A DNA stretch of 64,000 bases, taken from contig CAVYDJ010000002.1 in the NCBI GenBank assembly GCA_963767285.1, positions 1 to 64,000 of the forward strand, read 5' to 3'. This DNA comes from WHSW01 sp963767285. GTDB taxonomy: Bacteria > Actinomycetota > Thermoleophilia > Solirubrobacterales > 70-9. Made by a program: the position numbers and the translations under genes. Shown here in pieces: positions 46,253-54,484 of this stretch. Every line of letters begins with the position of its first letter. Within the stretch, counting starts at the first letter, position 1. Below the pieces are notes generated by a model that was not told where the DNA came from, did not search any database, and was given only the letters and a program-made list of their open reading frames with translations.

Positions 46253-46935
46253 TGGAAGAAGAAGAGAAGACTTCAGAGGACGCCGAGGAGACTCCGGCCG
46301 AGGAGACGCCCGCCGAGGAGACTCCGGCCGAGGACGCCCCCGCGGAGGAGGCGCCCGCCGAACAGGCGGAGGAGCCCGCTGCCGAGGAGGTCGCGGAGCC
46401 GGAGGCTGCTCCGGAGGACGCTCCGGCCGAGGAGCCCGCACCTGAGCCCGCCGCGAAGGCCCCTGCCGAGGACGCCGAGCCCGAGGAGGTGCTGACCCCG
46501 AAGCAGATTCGCAGGCAGAAGCGCTCGCAGCACACCGGCGAGGCGAAGCCCGAGCGCGGTCCGGAGGATCGCGTCGCCGAGCGCGCCGCGAAGCGCAAGG
46601 CCGCGGCCGCCGCCCGCAAGCGGAGCCGCGCGCGCGCCCGCTCGAAGCACGAGCCGGGCCAGGGGACGCCGCCCGCCGAGCGGGTTCCGGGGACGAAGGC
46701 GATCCGCCAGGGCAAGGTCACCTCCGACAAGGCCGACAAGACGATCACGGTGGCGCTGGACATCGTCTCCCGCCATCCCAAGTACGAGAAGGTCGTCCGC
46801 CGCTCGGCGACCGTCCACGCGCACGACCCCGAAAACGACGCCAACGTCGGCGACCTCGTGCGGCTGATCGAGTCGCGCCCGCTCTCGCGCACGAAGCGCT
46901 GGCGGCTCGTCGAGGTCCTGGAGCGCGCCCAGTGA
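46252..46935 (+). CDS. rpsQ: 30S ribosomal protein S17 with about 150-residue N-terminal extension
   Basis: 227 aa; S17 is normally about 85. The true S17 starts near residue 145 (AIRQGKVTSDKADKTITVAL, LVRLIESRPLSRTKRWRLVE). Before it lie about 85 residues rich in Glu, Ala and Pro (TPAEETPAEE repeats) and then 55 basic residues. All one frame, coupled to rpmC (TGATG). An internal start near 46690 could give an ordinary S17, but none with a good ribosome site is obvious. Confidence 0.
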   Translation: MEEEEKTSEDAEETPAEETPAEETPAEDAPAEEAPAEQAEEPAAEEVAEPEAAPEDAPAEEPAPEPAAKAPAEDAEPEEVLTPKQIRRQKRSQHTGEAKPERGPEDRVAERAAKRKAAAAARKRSRARARSKHEPGQGTPPAERVPGTKAIRQGKVTSDKADKTITVALDIVSRHPKYEKVVRRSATVHAHDPENDANVGDLVRLIESRPLSRTKRWRLVEVLERAQ

Positions 46936-47300
46936 TCCAGCAGGAGTCGAGACTCAAGGTGGCCGACAACTCCGGCGCCCGCGAGATCCTCTGCATCCGC
47001 GTCAAGGGCGGCTCGCACCGCCGCTACGCGGGGGTCGGCGACGTGATCACCGCGACCGTCAAGCAGGCGACCCCGCACGGCGGGGTCCGCAAGGGCGAGG
47101 TCGTCCAGGCGGTCGTCGTCCGGACCCGCAAGCAGCTCGGGCGCTCCGACGGCACCTACATCGCCTTCGACGAGAACGCCGCGGTGCTGATCGACCCGCA
47201 GAACAACCCGCGCGGCACCCGGATCTTCGGGCCCGTCGCCCGCGAGCTGCGCGACCGCAACTTCATGAAGATCATCTCGCTCGCCCCGGAGGTCCTATGA
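46932..47300 (+). CDS. rplN: 50S ribosomal protein L14
   Basis: 122 aa from GTG. ESRLKVADNSGAREILCIRV and AVVVRTRKQLGRSDGTYI are standard, as is the end MKIISLAPEVL. It contacts the 30S at a bridge and binds the silencing factor RsfS. Overlaps rpsQ by 4 bp. Confidence 0.
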   Translation: MIQQESRLKVADNSGAREILCIRVKGGSHRRYAGVGDVITATVKQATPHGGVRKGEVVQAVVVRTRKQLGRSDGTYIAFDENAAVLIDPQNNPRGTRIFGPVARELRDRNFMKIISLAPEVL

Positions 47301-47352
47301 GCGCGGAGCAGACTTATTTCATGATGGGCGAAGCGCGATCGAGGTGTTCTTA

Positions 47353-47691
47353 GTGGCCAAGGGCATGCACGTCCGCAAGGACGACCAGGTGATGGTGATC
47401 GCCGGCAAGGACAAGGGCAAGACCGGCCGCGTGCTGCGCACCGAGCCGGGCCGCCGGCGCGTCTACGTCGAGCACCTGAACATCCACAAGAAGCACACCC
47501 GGCCGCGCTCGGTCAAGGACACCCAGAAGGCGCAGTCGAGCGGGATCATCGACCAGGAGGGTCCGATCGACATCTCCAACGTGATGTTGCTCGACCCGAC
47601 CGACAACAAGCCGACCCGGGTCGGGGTCCGCGTCACCGACAACGGGCGGCGCGAGCGCTACGCGAAGCGGACCGGCAAGGCGATCGAGTGA
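47353..47691 (+). CDS. rplX: 50S ribosomal protein L24
   Basis: 112 aa from GTG 47353, chosen because GAGG lies 8 bases upstream; a GTG at 47344 would add three residues. The KOW motif DDQVMVIAGKDKGKTGRVLR is clear. It starts 50S assembly. The 52-bp gap from rplN is one of the few in this operon. Overlaps rplE by TGATG. Confidence 0.
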   Translation: MAKGMHVRKDDQVMVIAGKDKGKTGRVLRTEPGRRRVYVEHLNIHKKHTRPRSVKDTQKAQSSGIIDQEGPIDISNVMLLDPTDNKPTRVGVRVTDNGRRERYAKRTGKAIE

Positions 47692-48527
47692 TGGAAGCGT
47701 CCGCAGCGGAAGAGACCGAGGTCAAGGAGACCGCGAGCAAGGCGGCCCCGCCGCCGCGCCTGCGCGAGATGTACGAGAACGAGCTCGCCGGCGAGCTCAC
47801 GAAGCGGTTCGGCTACTCGAGCTCGATGCAGATCCCGCGCCTGCTCAAGATCACGGTCAACATGGGCATCGGCGACGCGAAGCAGTCGACGCCGGTCCTC
47901 GAAGCCGCGACCGAGCAGCTGGCGACGATCACCGGCCAGCACCCGAACACGCGCCGGGCCCGCAAGTCGATCGCCAACTTCAAGCTCCGCGAGGGGATGC
48001 CGGTCGGGGTCTCGGTGACCCTGCGCGGCGCCCGGATGTGGGAGTTCCTCGACCGCCTGATCTCGATCTCGATCCCGCGGATCCGCGACTTCCGCGGCCT
48101 CAACCCGCGCTCGTTCGACGGCCGCGGCAACTACACGCTCGGCGTCCGCGAGCAGCTGATTTTCCCCGAGATCGACTACGACTCGATCGACGAGACCCGC
48201 GGTCTCGACATCGCGATCACGACGACCGCGCCGACCGACGAGGAGGGCTTTGCGCTGCTGCTCGGGCTCGGGATGCCGTTCGCGGCCGACGGGCGCCCCG
48301 GCGAGGTCGACACCGCCGCCGAGGAAGAGGAGGAGCGCCGCCACGAGGAGGCCCGGCTCAAGGCCGAGGCCGAGCAGGCGGCGCTCGAGCAGCTCAAGGA
48401 GGAGAACCCCGAGGCGTACGCCAAGCCGGAGAAGCCCGAGGAGGGCGAGGAAGGTGAGGAAGGTGCCGAGGGCGCCGAGGCGGGCGAGGAAACCGAGACT
48501 TCAAGCGACGAGAGTTCCGAGGAGTAG
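47691..48527 (+). CDS. rplE: 50S ribosomal protein L5 with acidic tail
   Basis: 278 aa; L5 is about 180. An N-terminal 20-residue acidic lead precedes PRLREMYENELAGELTKRFG. The L5 core (IPRLLKITVNMGIGDAKQ, RARKSIANFKLREGMPVGV, FDGRGNYTLGVREQLIFPEI) ends near 205. About 70 further residues are Glu-rich and then Ser/Glu (EEGEEGEEGAEGAEAGEE). L5 binds 5S rRNA and P-site tRNA. The tail is in frame and ends 4 bp before rpsN. Confidence 0.
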   Translation: MEASAAEETEVKETASKAAPPPRLREMYENELAGELTKRFGYSSSMQIPRLLKITVNMGIGDAKQSTPVLEAATEQLATITGQHPNTRRARKSIANFKLREGMPVGVSVTLRGARMWEFLDRLISISIPRIRDFRGLNPRSFDGRGNYTLGVREQLIFPEIDYDSIDETRGLDIAITTTAPTDEEGFALLLGLGMPFAADGRPGEVDTAAEEEEERRHEEARLKAEAEQAALEQLKEENPEAYAKPEKPEEGEEGEEGAEGAEAGEETETSSDESSEE

Positions 48528-48531
48528 CCAG

Positions 48532-48717
48532 ATGGCGAAGACGTCACAGAAGGTCGCCCAGCAGCGGCCGCCCAAGTACAAGACGCGCGGGTACAACCGC
48601 TGCCGCAAGTGCGGCCGCTCCCGCGCCTATTACCGCAAGTTCGGCCTCTGCCGGATCTGCCTGCGCGAGCAGGCGCACCAGGGCTACGTGCCCGGGATGA
48701 GCAAGGCGAGCTGGTAA
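48532..48717 (+). CDS. rpsN: 30S ribosomal protein S14, zinc type
   Basis: 61 aa. Cys pairs CRKC and CRIC bind zinc, so this is the short type Z protein. AKTSQKVAQQRPPKYKTRGY begins it. It completes the 30S head. The 4-bp gap after rplE and overlap-free order match other actinobacteria. Confidence 0.
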   Translation: MAKTSQKVAQQRPPKYKTRGYNRCRKCGRSRAYYRKFGLCRICLREQAHQGYVPGMSKASW

Positions 48718-48726
48718 ACGAAGAGC

Positions 48727-49122
48727 ATGCTTACCGACCCGATTTCCGATTACCTGACCCGCGTCCGCAACGCGCTCGCGGCCGACCACACCGACGTCGA
48801 GGTGCCCGCCTCGCGGCTGAAGAAGGAGCTCAGCCGCATCCTCACCGAGCAGGGCTACATCACGTCGTACGAGGTCGAGCCGACCGCCGTGGGCGAGGTC
48901 ATCAAGATCCAGCTGAAGTACACGGAGGACCGCCGCCCGGTGATCAGCGGGATGAAGCGGATCTCGCGTCCGGGCCGCCGCCGCTACGTCAACCACGGCG
49001 ACGTCCCGCGTGTCCAGGGCGGGATGGGGACGTCGATCGTCTCCACCTCCTCGGGCGTGATGACCGGCCACGAGGCGCGAGCCAAGGGCGTCGGCGGCGA
49101 GGTAGTCGCTTACATCTGGTGA
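48727..49122 (+). CDS. rpsH: 30S ribosomal protein S8
   Basis: 131 aa. DPISDYLTRVRNALAADHT and GMGTSIVSTSSGVMTGHEAR are standard. S8 binds helix 21 of 16S rRNA and in E. coli represses the spc operon. AAGAG precedes the ATG. Length is normal. Confidence 0.
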   Translation: MLTDPISDYLTRVRNALAADHTDVEVPASRLKKELSRILTEQGYITSYEVEPTAVGEVIKIQLKYTEDRRPVISGMKRISRPGRRRYVNHGDVPRVQGGMGTSIVSTSSGVMTGHEARAKGVGGEVVAYIW

Positions 49123-49125
49123 ACC

Positions 49126-49659
49126 ATGAGTCGTATTGGTAGACAGCCGATCCCCGTACCCGAGGGCGTCACCGTCGCGATCGCCCCTGGCCGGGTGACC
49201 GTCAACGGCCCGAAGGGCGAGCTCCAGCAGCCCGTCTCGTCGCGGATGGAGATCGCCCAGGAGGAGGGCGCCCTGACCGTCACCCGCCCGACCGACCGCG
49301 GCGAGGACCGCGCGATCCACGGGCTCACGCGCAGCCTGGTTGCGAACATGGTCATCGGGGTCACCGACGGCTACGAGAAGCAGCTCGAGATCCAGGGCGT
49401 CGGTTATCGCGCCAAGCTGTCGGGCAAGGCGCTGGAGCTCAGCGTCGGCTACTCGCACACGGTCACGATCCCCGCCCCCGACGGGATCGAGTTCGAGGTT
49501 CCGCAGCCGACCCAGGTGATCGTGCGCGGCATCGACAAGCAGCTGGTCGGCGAGATCGCCTCGCAGGTCCGCCGCACGCGCCCGCCCGAGCCCTACAAGG
49601 GCAAGGGGATCCGCTACGCGGGCGAACAGGTCAAGCGAAAGGTCGGTAAGCGCGCATGA
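49126..49659 (+). CDS. rplF: 50S ribosomal protein L6
   Basis: 177 aa. MSRIGRQPIPVPEGVTVAI and the C-terminal block PEPYKGKGIRYAGEQVKRKV are exact family signatures. It lies near the factor-binding site. The start lies 3 bp after rpsH and the stop overlaps rplR by 4 bp. Confidence 0.
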   Translation: MSRIGRQPIPVPEGVTVAIAPGRVTVNGPKGELQQPVSSRMEIAQEEGALTVTRPTDRGEDRAIHGLTRSLVANMVIGVTDGYEKQLEIQGVGYRAKLSGKALELSVGYSHTVTIPAPDGIEFEVPQPTQVIVRGIDKQLVGEIASQVRRTRPPEPYKGKGIRYAGEQVKRKVGKRA

Positions 49660-50009
49660 CGATCACCACGAAGCCCCAGCAGCGGCTGCGCCGCCGCCGG
49701 CGGGTGCGGGCGAAGATCGTCGGCACGGCCGAGCGGCCGCGCCTGTCCGTCTTCCGCTCCAACCGCGGTGTGTTCGCGCAGCTGATCGACGATCGCGACG
49801 CGAAGACGATCGCGGCGGTCAACTGGATCGAGCCCGACCTGCGCAAGCTCGGCCCGATGGACCAGGCGAAAAAGGTCGGCGAGCTGATCGCCGAGCGTGC
49901 CAAGGCGGCCGGCGTCGAGACCTGCGTCTTCGACCGCGGCGGCTACCGCTACCACGGTCGCGTCAAGGCCCTCGCCGAGGGCGCCCGCGAGGGCGGACTG
50001 AAGTTCTGA
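49656..50009 (+). CDS. rplR: 50S ribosomal protein L18
   Basis: 117 aa. RRRRRVRAKIVGTAERPRLS, RSNRGVFAQLIDD and the end VKALAEGAREGGLKF are standard. It delivers 5S rRNA with L5. ATGA overlap with rplF; a 22-bp gap follows before rpsE. Confidence 0.
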   Translation: MTITTKPQQRLRRRRRVRAKIVGTAERPRLSVFRSNRGVFAQLIDDRDAKTIAAVNWIEPDLRKLGPMDQAKKVGELIAERAKAAGVETCVFDRGGYRYHGRVKALAEGAREGGLKF

Positions 50010-50031
50010 ACCCGCTACCTTCGACGATCAC

Positions 50032-50712
50032 TTGAAGACGAGACACGACATCGAAATCATCAGCCCCCAGGGGCTCGACCTGCAGGAGCGGGTGATCGAG
50101 ATCAACCGCGTCGCCAAGGTGGTCAAGGGCGGCCGGCGGTTCTCCTTCACGGCCCTGGTGGCGGTCGGCGACGAGAACGACGTCGTCGGGATCGGCTACG
50201 GCAAGGCCCGCGAGGTCCCGCTGGCGATCCAGAAGGCGGTCGAGAACGCGCGCAAGAGCCTCGTCCGGGTGCCGAAGTTCGGCCAGACGCTCCCGCACGG
50301 GACGATCGGGCGCTTCGGCTCCGGCCACGTCGTCCTGCGCCCGGCCAGCCCCGGCACCGGCGTGATCGCCGGTGGCGGCGTCCGCGCCGTGCTCGAGCTC
50401 GCCGGGATCCGCGACGTGCTCTCGAAGTCGATCGGCACCCAGAACCCGATCAACCTGGTCAAGGCGACGATGGACGGACTCACCGGCCTGCGCACGCCCC
50501 AGGACGTAGCCAAGCTCCGCGGTCTCTCGATCAAGCAGGTGCTGGGGCTGGATCTTCTGGAGGCGGCGAAGAAGGCCGAGGCGCCGGCCAACGGCGAGTC
50601 CGCCGAGGCCGCGCCCAGCCCGGAGTCCGTCGTCGAGGCGACGCCGCCGGTGGAGACGCCGGCCGAGGTCGTCGCAGAGGAGGCTCCGGCCGAGGAGCCC
50701 TCCGATGGCTGA
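50032..50712 (+). CDS. rpsE: 30S ribosomal protein S5 with acidic tail
   Basis: 226 aa. ERVIEINRVAKVVKGGRRFS and PGTGVIAGGGVRAVLELAGI are core motifs. The last 45 or so residues are Glu, Pro and Ala rich, longer than usual. Start is TTG at 50032, supported by family length, although no Shine-Dalgarno is clear. S5 helps unwind mRNA at entry. Its last 8 bp overlap rpmD. Confidence 0.
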   Translation: MKTRHDIEIISPQGLDLQERVIEINRVAKVVKGGRRFSFTALVAVGDENDVVGIGYGKAREVPLAIQKAVENARKSLVRVPKFGQTLPHGTIGRFGSGHVVLRPASPGTGVIAGGGVRAVLELAGIRDVLSKSIGTQNPINLVKATMDGLTGLRTPQDVAKLRGLSIKQVLGLDLLEAAKKAEAPANGESAEAAPSPESVVEATPPVETPAEVVAEEAPAEEPSDG

Positions 50713-50884
50713 TGTCAAGCTCAAGCAGGTGCGCTCGTCGAACGGCGCGAGCCCCAAGCAGCGCGGCACGCTCGCCTCGCTGAAGCTCGGCCGGATCGGC
50801 AAGGAGTCGACGCTGGCCGACACGCCGCAGCTTCGTGGCGCGCTCGATCGCGTCTCGCACCTGGTTCAAGAGGTGAAGGGCTGA
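50705..50884 (+). CDS. rpmD: 50S ribosomal protein L30
   Basis: 59 aa. DVKLKQVRSSNGASPKQRGT and LASLKLGRIGKESTLADTPQ match the family's single domain. ATG at 50705 inside the rpsE end; the stop overlaps the rplO ATG (TGATG). Coupled on both sides. Confidence 0.
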   Translation: MADVKLKQVRSSNGASPKQRGTLASLKLGRIGKESTLADTPQLRGALDRVSHLVQEVKG

Positions 50885-51378
50885 TGGGCCGCCTGGACCC
50901 CGAAGAGATCGGCCTGCACACGATTCGCCCGAAGCCGGGCGCGACCCACCCGCGCAAGCGGCTCGGGCGCGGCAAGGGCTCCGGGCAGGGCAAGACCGCC
51001 GGTCGCGGCCACAAGGGCGCCGGCGCGCGCGCGGGCGCCAAGGACAAGCGCACCTACGAGGGCGGCCAGAACCCGATCCAGATGCGGATGCGCAAGCTGC
51101 GCGGCCCGAACAAGAAGACCTCGATGCCGTTCGAGCAGTTCCGCACCCACAGCCAGCCGGTCAACCTCTCCGATCTCGAGTCGCGCTTCGAGGCCGGCGC
51201 TGAGGTGACGCCCGAGACCCTGCGCGCCGCCGGCCTGGCGAAGCGCAAGCACCCGGTCAAGGTGCTCGGCCGGGGCGAGATCTCGAAGAAGCTGACCGTG
51301 CGGGTGCACGGCTTCAGCGCCTCGGCCAAGGAGAAGATCGAGGCCGCGGGCGGCACCGCCGAAGTGATCGAGGGCTAG
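50884..51378 (+). CDS. rplO: 50S ribosomal protein L15
   Basis: 164 aa. LHTIRPKPGATHPRKRLGRG, GKTAGRGHKGAGARAG and the C-terminal VRVHGFSASAKEKIEAAGG are standard. It is a late 50S assembly protein. secY begins 3 bp after the stop, the usual coupling of ribosome and translocon genes. Confidence 0.
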   Translation: MGRLDPEEIGLHTIRPKPGATHPRKRLGRGKGSGQGKTAGRGHKGAGARAGAKDKRTYEGGQNPIQMRMRKLRGPNKKTSMPFEQFRTHSQPVNLSDLESRFEAGAEVTPETLRAAGLAKRKHPVKVLGRGEISKKLTVRVHGFSASAKEKIEAAGGTAEVIEG

Positions 51379-51381
51379 GCC

Positions 51382-52653
51382 TTGCTGCAGACGATCGCGA
51401 ACGCCTTCGCGGTTCCGGAGATCCGCCGGAAGATCTTCTTCACGCTGGGGATGCTGGCGCTTTACCGGCTCGGGGCCTTCATTCCGGCGCCGGGCATCGA
51501 CGTCGACACGCTCGACTCGATCGAGGACAACTTCACCGGCAACAACGTGCTCGGCTTCCTGAACCTGTTCTCGGGCGGTTCGCTGCAGCGATTGAGCCTG
51601 TTCGCGCTCGGGATCATGCCCTACATCACGGCCTCGATCATCCTGCAGCTGCTGACCGTGGTGGTGCCGTCCCTCGAGCGCCTCCAGAAGGAGGGCGAGG
51701 TTGGCCAGCAGAAGATCACCCAGTACACGCGGTACCTGACCGTCGGGCTCGCCTTCGGCCAGTCGATCGGCTACGTCTACCTCTTCCAGAGCTTCCAGAA
51801 CAGCGCCGGCCAGAGCGTCGTCGGCGACCTCACCTTCGCGAAGCTGATGCTGATCGTGATCTCGCTGACCTCCGGCTGCGTGCTGCTGATGTGGCTCGGT
51901 GAGCTGATCACCCAGCGCGGGGTCGGCAACGGGATCAGCCTGATGATCTTCGCCTCGATCGCCTCCGGGATCTTCCCGGGCCTGTCGTCCTGGTGGAACA
52001 ACCCCGACCAGGTCTTCGTCGTGATGATGCCGTTCCTCGCCCTGGCGGTGATCGTCGGGATCGTCTTCGTCCAGGAGGGCCAGCGGCGGATCCCTGTGCA
52101 GTACGCCAAGCGCGTGGTCGGGCGCCGGATGACCACCGGCGGGTCCACCTACCTGCCCCTGCGCGTGAACATGGCCGGGGTGATCCCGGTCATCTTCGCC
52201 GCCTCGATCATGGCCTTCCCGCCGACGATCGGCCAGCTCCTCAACACCCCCGCCGCGCTCGATTTCGCCGCCTTCTTCAGCCCGTCGAGCTGGGCCTACG
52301 TGGTCGGCGAGGTCTTCTTCATCGTGATCTTCACCTACTTCTACACAGCGGTCACCTTCAACCCGGTCGACCAGGCGGACAACCTGAAGAAGTACGGCGG
52401 GTTCATCCCGGGGGTGAGACCGGGCCGGCCGACGGCCGAGTACCTGGACCGGATCCTCTCCCGCCTGACCTTCCCCGGGGCGCTGTACCTGGGCGCGGTC
52501 GCGGCCCTGCCGACGATCCTGATCTCCCAGACCTCGGCCAACTTCTTCTTCGGCGGCACCTCGATCCTGATCGTCGTCGGCGTCGCGCTCGACACGGTCA
52601 AGCAGCTCGAATCGCAGCTGATGATGCGCAACTACGAGGGGTTCCTGAAGTAG
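51382..52653 (+). CDS. secY: preprotein translocase subunit SecY
   Basis: 423 aa with ten membrane helices. Characteristic pieces are RLGAFIPAPGIDVD, ITASIILQLLTVVVPSLERL and VNMAGVIPVIFAASIMAFPP; the ribosome-docking loops are basic. TTG start at 51382. It forms the export pore with SecE (11.6 kb) and SecG. The stop is followed by two large hairpins before adk. Confidence 0.
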   Translation: MLQTIANAFAVPEIRRKIFFTLGMLALYRLGAFIPAPGIDVDTLDSIEDNFTGNNVLGFLNLFSGGSLQRLSLFALGIMPYITASIILQLLTVVVPSLERLQKEGEVGQQKITQYTRYLTVGLAFGQSIGYVYLFQSFQNSAGQSVVGDLTFAKLMLIVISLTSGCVLLMWLGELITQRGVGNGISLMIFASIASGIFPGLSSWWNNPDQVFVVMMPFLALAVIVGIVFVQEGQRRIPVQYAKRVVGRRMTTGGSTYLPLRVNMAGVIPVIFAASIMAFPPTIGQLLNTPAALDFAAFFSPSSWAYVVGEVFFIVIFTYFYTAVTFNPVDQADNLKKYGGFIPGVRPGRPTAEYLDRILSRLTFPGALYLGAVAALPTILISQTSANFFFGGTSILIVVGVALDTVKQLESQLMMRNYEGFLK

Positions 52654-52658
52654 TGAGT

Positions 52659-52693
52659 GGCGAGTTTCGGGCGCATACCCCCCGAAAGTCGCC
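52659..52693 (+). repeat. hairpin 1 in the secY-adk spacer
   Basis: GGCGAGTTTCGGG (52659-52671) and CCCGAAAGTCGCC (52681-52693) are complementary except for one G-G mismatch; the loop is 9 bases. It lies directly after the secY stop, with no T-run. Confidence 0.
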
Positions 52694-52701
52694 GAAGGCC
52701 G

Positions 52702-52768
52702 AGATGGTTGATCCCACGGCCCCGCGCACGCGGATGACGCACGCACGCTGCCGTGGCATCAACCATCT
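52702..52768 (+). repeat. hairpin 2 in the secY-adk spacer
   Basis: AGATGGTTGATCCCACGG (52702-52719) and CCGTGGCATCAACCATCT (52751-52768) pair along 18 bp with one C-C mismatch; the loop is 31 bases. The right arm runs into TAGGCT (52768-52773), a possible -10 for adk. Structure rather than coding is conserved here. Confidence 0.
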
Positions 52769-52783
52769 AGGCTTCGCGACCGC

Positions 52784-53455
52784 ATGTCGGAGCAAAATCT
52801 GATCCTCCTCGGCCCGCCGGGCTCCGGTAAGGGCACCCAGGGCGAGCGCCTGCAGCAGGACCTCGAGCTGCCCTACTACGCGACCGGCGACATCCTGCGC
52901 GCCGCGGTGCGCGAGGGGACCGATGTCGGCAAGGATGCGAAGGAGTACATGGACCGCGGCGACTTCGTCCCGGACGACGTGATCGTCGGTGTGATCGCCG
53001 AGCGGATCGACCAGAAGGAGGCCGAGGACGGCTTCATCCTCGACGGCTTTCCGCGCACCGAGCCGCAGGCCGAGGCGCTGGGGGAGAAGCTCGCCGAGCT
53101 CGGTCGCAAGGTCTCGGCGGTGCTGCTGATCGACGTTTCCGACGAGGAGGTGATCCGCCGGCTCGGCGGTCGGCGCACCTGCCCCAACGGCCACATCTTC
53201 CACACCGAGTTCGACCCACCGGAAAAGGAGGACGTCTGCGACGTCTGCGGCGAGCAGCTCGAGATCCGCGACGACGACAAGCCCGAGGTCATCCGCAAGC
53301 GGCTGGGGCTCTACCACGAGAAGACCGAGCCGCTGATCGAGTACTACGAGAGCCGCGGTTTACTGAACCGGGTCCATGGGGATCAGCCTCCCGAGGAGGT
53401 CACCGACCGGATCCGGGCCCTGCTCGCGACCCTGGCGATGGAGGAGGAAGCATAG
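52784..53455 (+). CDS. adk: adenylate kinase
   Basis: 223 aa. P-loop GPPGSGKGTQGERL, AMP-site DGFPRTEPQAEAL and a long LID of the zinc type: CPNGHIFH and CDVCGE, so one of the four classic Cys is replaced, perhaps by His. It balances ATP, ADP and AMP. TAGGCT lies 10 bases before the ATG, so it may have its own near-leaderless promoter. Confidence 0.
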   Translation: MSEQNLILLGPPGSGKGTQGERLQQDLELPYYATGDILRAAVREGTDVGKDAKEYMDRGDFVPDDVIVGVIAERIDQKEAEDGFILDGFPRTEPQAEALGEKLAELGRKVSAVLLIDVSDEEVIRRLGGRRTCPNGHIFHTEFDPPEKEDVCDVCGEQLEIRDDDKPEVIRKRLGLYHEKTEPLIEYYESRGLLNRVHGDQPPEEVTDRIRALLATLAMEEEA

Positions 53456-53457
53456 GC

Positions 53458-54225
53458 GTGTACCGCGGGGGCATCATCATCAAGAGCCCCGCCCAGATCG
53501 AGCGGATGGCCGCCGCCGGGGCGATTCAGGCCCGGTGCCTGAAGATGCTGCGCTCGAAGGTCCGCCCCGGGGTGACCACGGATGAGCTGGACCTGGCGGC
53601 GGAGCGGTTCATCACCTCGCAGGGCGCGACCCCGTCGTTCCTGGGCTACCGCGGCTTCCCGGGCTCGATCTGCTCCTCGCCGAATTCGATGGTCGTCCAC
53701 GGGATCCCGGGACCGTACGAGCTGCGCCGCGGCGACGTGATCTCGCTCGACGTCGGGGTCACCTACGAGGGCTGGGTCGCCGACGCGGCGATCACGGTGG
53801 GCGTGGGCGAGATCTCGCCCGACGCCGAGCATCTGCTCGAGACCACCCAGGCCTCGTTGTTCGACGCCGTCGAGCAGGTGGTCTCCGGCAACCACCTCGG
53901 CGACGTGTCGCATGCCGTTCAGCGACGGGTCGAGGCCGAGGGCCTGTCGGTCATCCGCTCGCTCGTCGGCCACGGGGTCGGACGCGACATGCACGAGGAC
54001 CCGCAGGTGCCCAATTACGGCGAGCCCGGCAAGGGCCCGCTGCTGGAGCCCGGGATGGTCTTCGCGATCGAGCCGATGGTCAACGCCGGCGGCCCCGAGG
54101 TCCGCCTCGGGGACGACAACTGGGCCGTCTACGCCGCCGACGGCTCGCTCGCGGCCCACTTCGAGTTCACGGTCGCCGTCACCCAGGACGGCCCGCGGAT
54201 CCTGACGCCCTGGCACCTGGACTGA
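53458..54225 (+). CDS. map: methionine aminopeptidase, type I
   Basis: 255 aa from GTG. The five metal ligands are visible: Asp in SLDVGVTYEGW, Asp in VADAAITV, His in GHGVGRDMHEDP, Glu in VFAIEPMV and Glu in HFEFTVAV. It removes the initiator Met from nascent proteins. It begins 2 bp after the adk stop. The gene normally next, infA, is absent. Confidence 0.
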   Translation: MYRGGIIIKSPAQIERMAAAGAIQARCLKMLRSKVRPGVTTDELDLAAERFITSQGATPSFLGYRGFPGSICSSPNSMVVHGIPGPYELRRGDVISLDVGVTYEGWVADAAITVGVGEISPDAEHLLETTQASLFDAVEQVVSGNHLGDVSHAVQRRVEAEGLSVIRSLVGHGVGRDMHEDPQVPNYGEPGKGPLLEPGMVFAIEPMVNAGGPEVRLGDDNWAVYAADGSLAAHFEFTVAVTQDGPRILTPWHLD

Positions 54226-54250
54226 GCACGCCTGGATTTCACGCCCGGGT

Positions 54251-54259
54251 TGCTATATT
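54251..54259 (+). promoter_or_regulatory. extended -10 promoter for rpmJ-rpsM
   Basis: TGCTATATT is a strong extended -10 about 104 bases before rpmJ, in the 137-bp spacer where infA would be expected. A small TCGGCC/GGCCGA hairpin follows it. The rest of the spacer shows no gene. Confidence 0.
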
Positions 54260-54362
54260 TCCTCGTCGGCCTCCGGGCCGATTCGTTGTGCCCGCCGCGC
54301 GATTCATGGTGCGGAAGGGCCTTCTCACGTATGTTGTTGATCGATACGACCCACGAGGGCCG

Positions 54363-54476
54363 ATGAAGGTACGAGCGTCCGTAAAGCCGATGTGTGAGCG
54401 CTGCCGGGTAATTCGCCGGAAGGGCGTCGTGCGCGTCATGTGCACCAACCCCAGGCACAAGCAGAGGCAGGGCTAG
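54363..54476 (+). CDS. rpmJ: 50S ribosomal protein L36
   Basis: 37 aa. MKVRASVKPMCERCRVIRRK with Cys11, Cys14, Cys27 and His32 is the zinc form. It is one of the smallest ribosomal proteins, near the factor site. Upstream in-frame extensions have no family support. rpsM follows after 8 bp. Confidence 0.
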   Translation: MKVRASVKPMCERCRVIRRKGVVRVMCTNPRHKQRQG

Positions 54477-54484
54477 AGATTTAG

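Noticed and set aside
54288..54362. Upstream extension of rpmJ as a remnant of infA
   Set aside because: The residues (VRKGLLTYVVDRYDPRG) do not match IF1; the L36 start at 54363 is exact.
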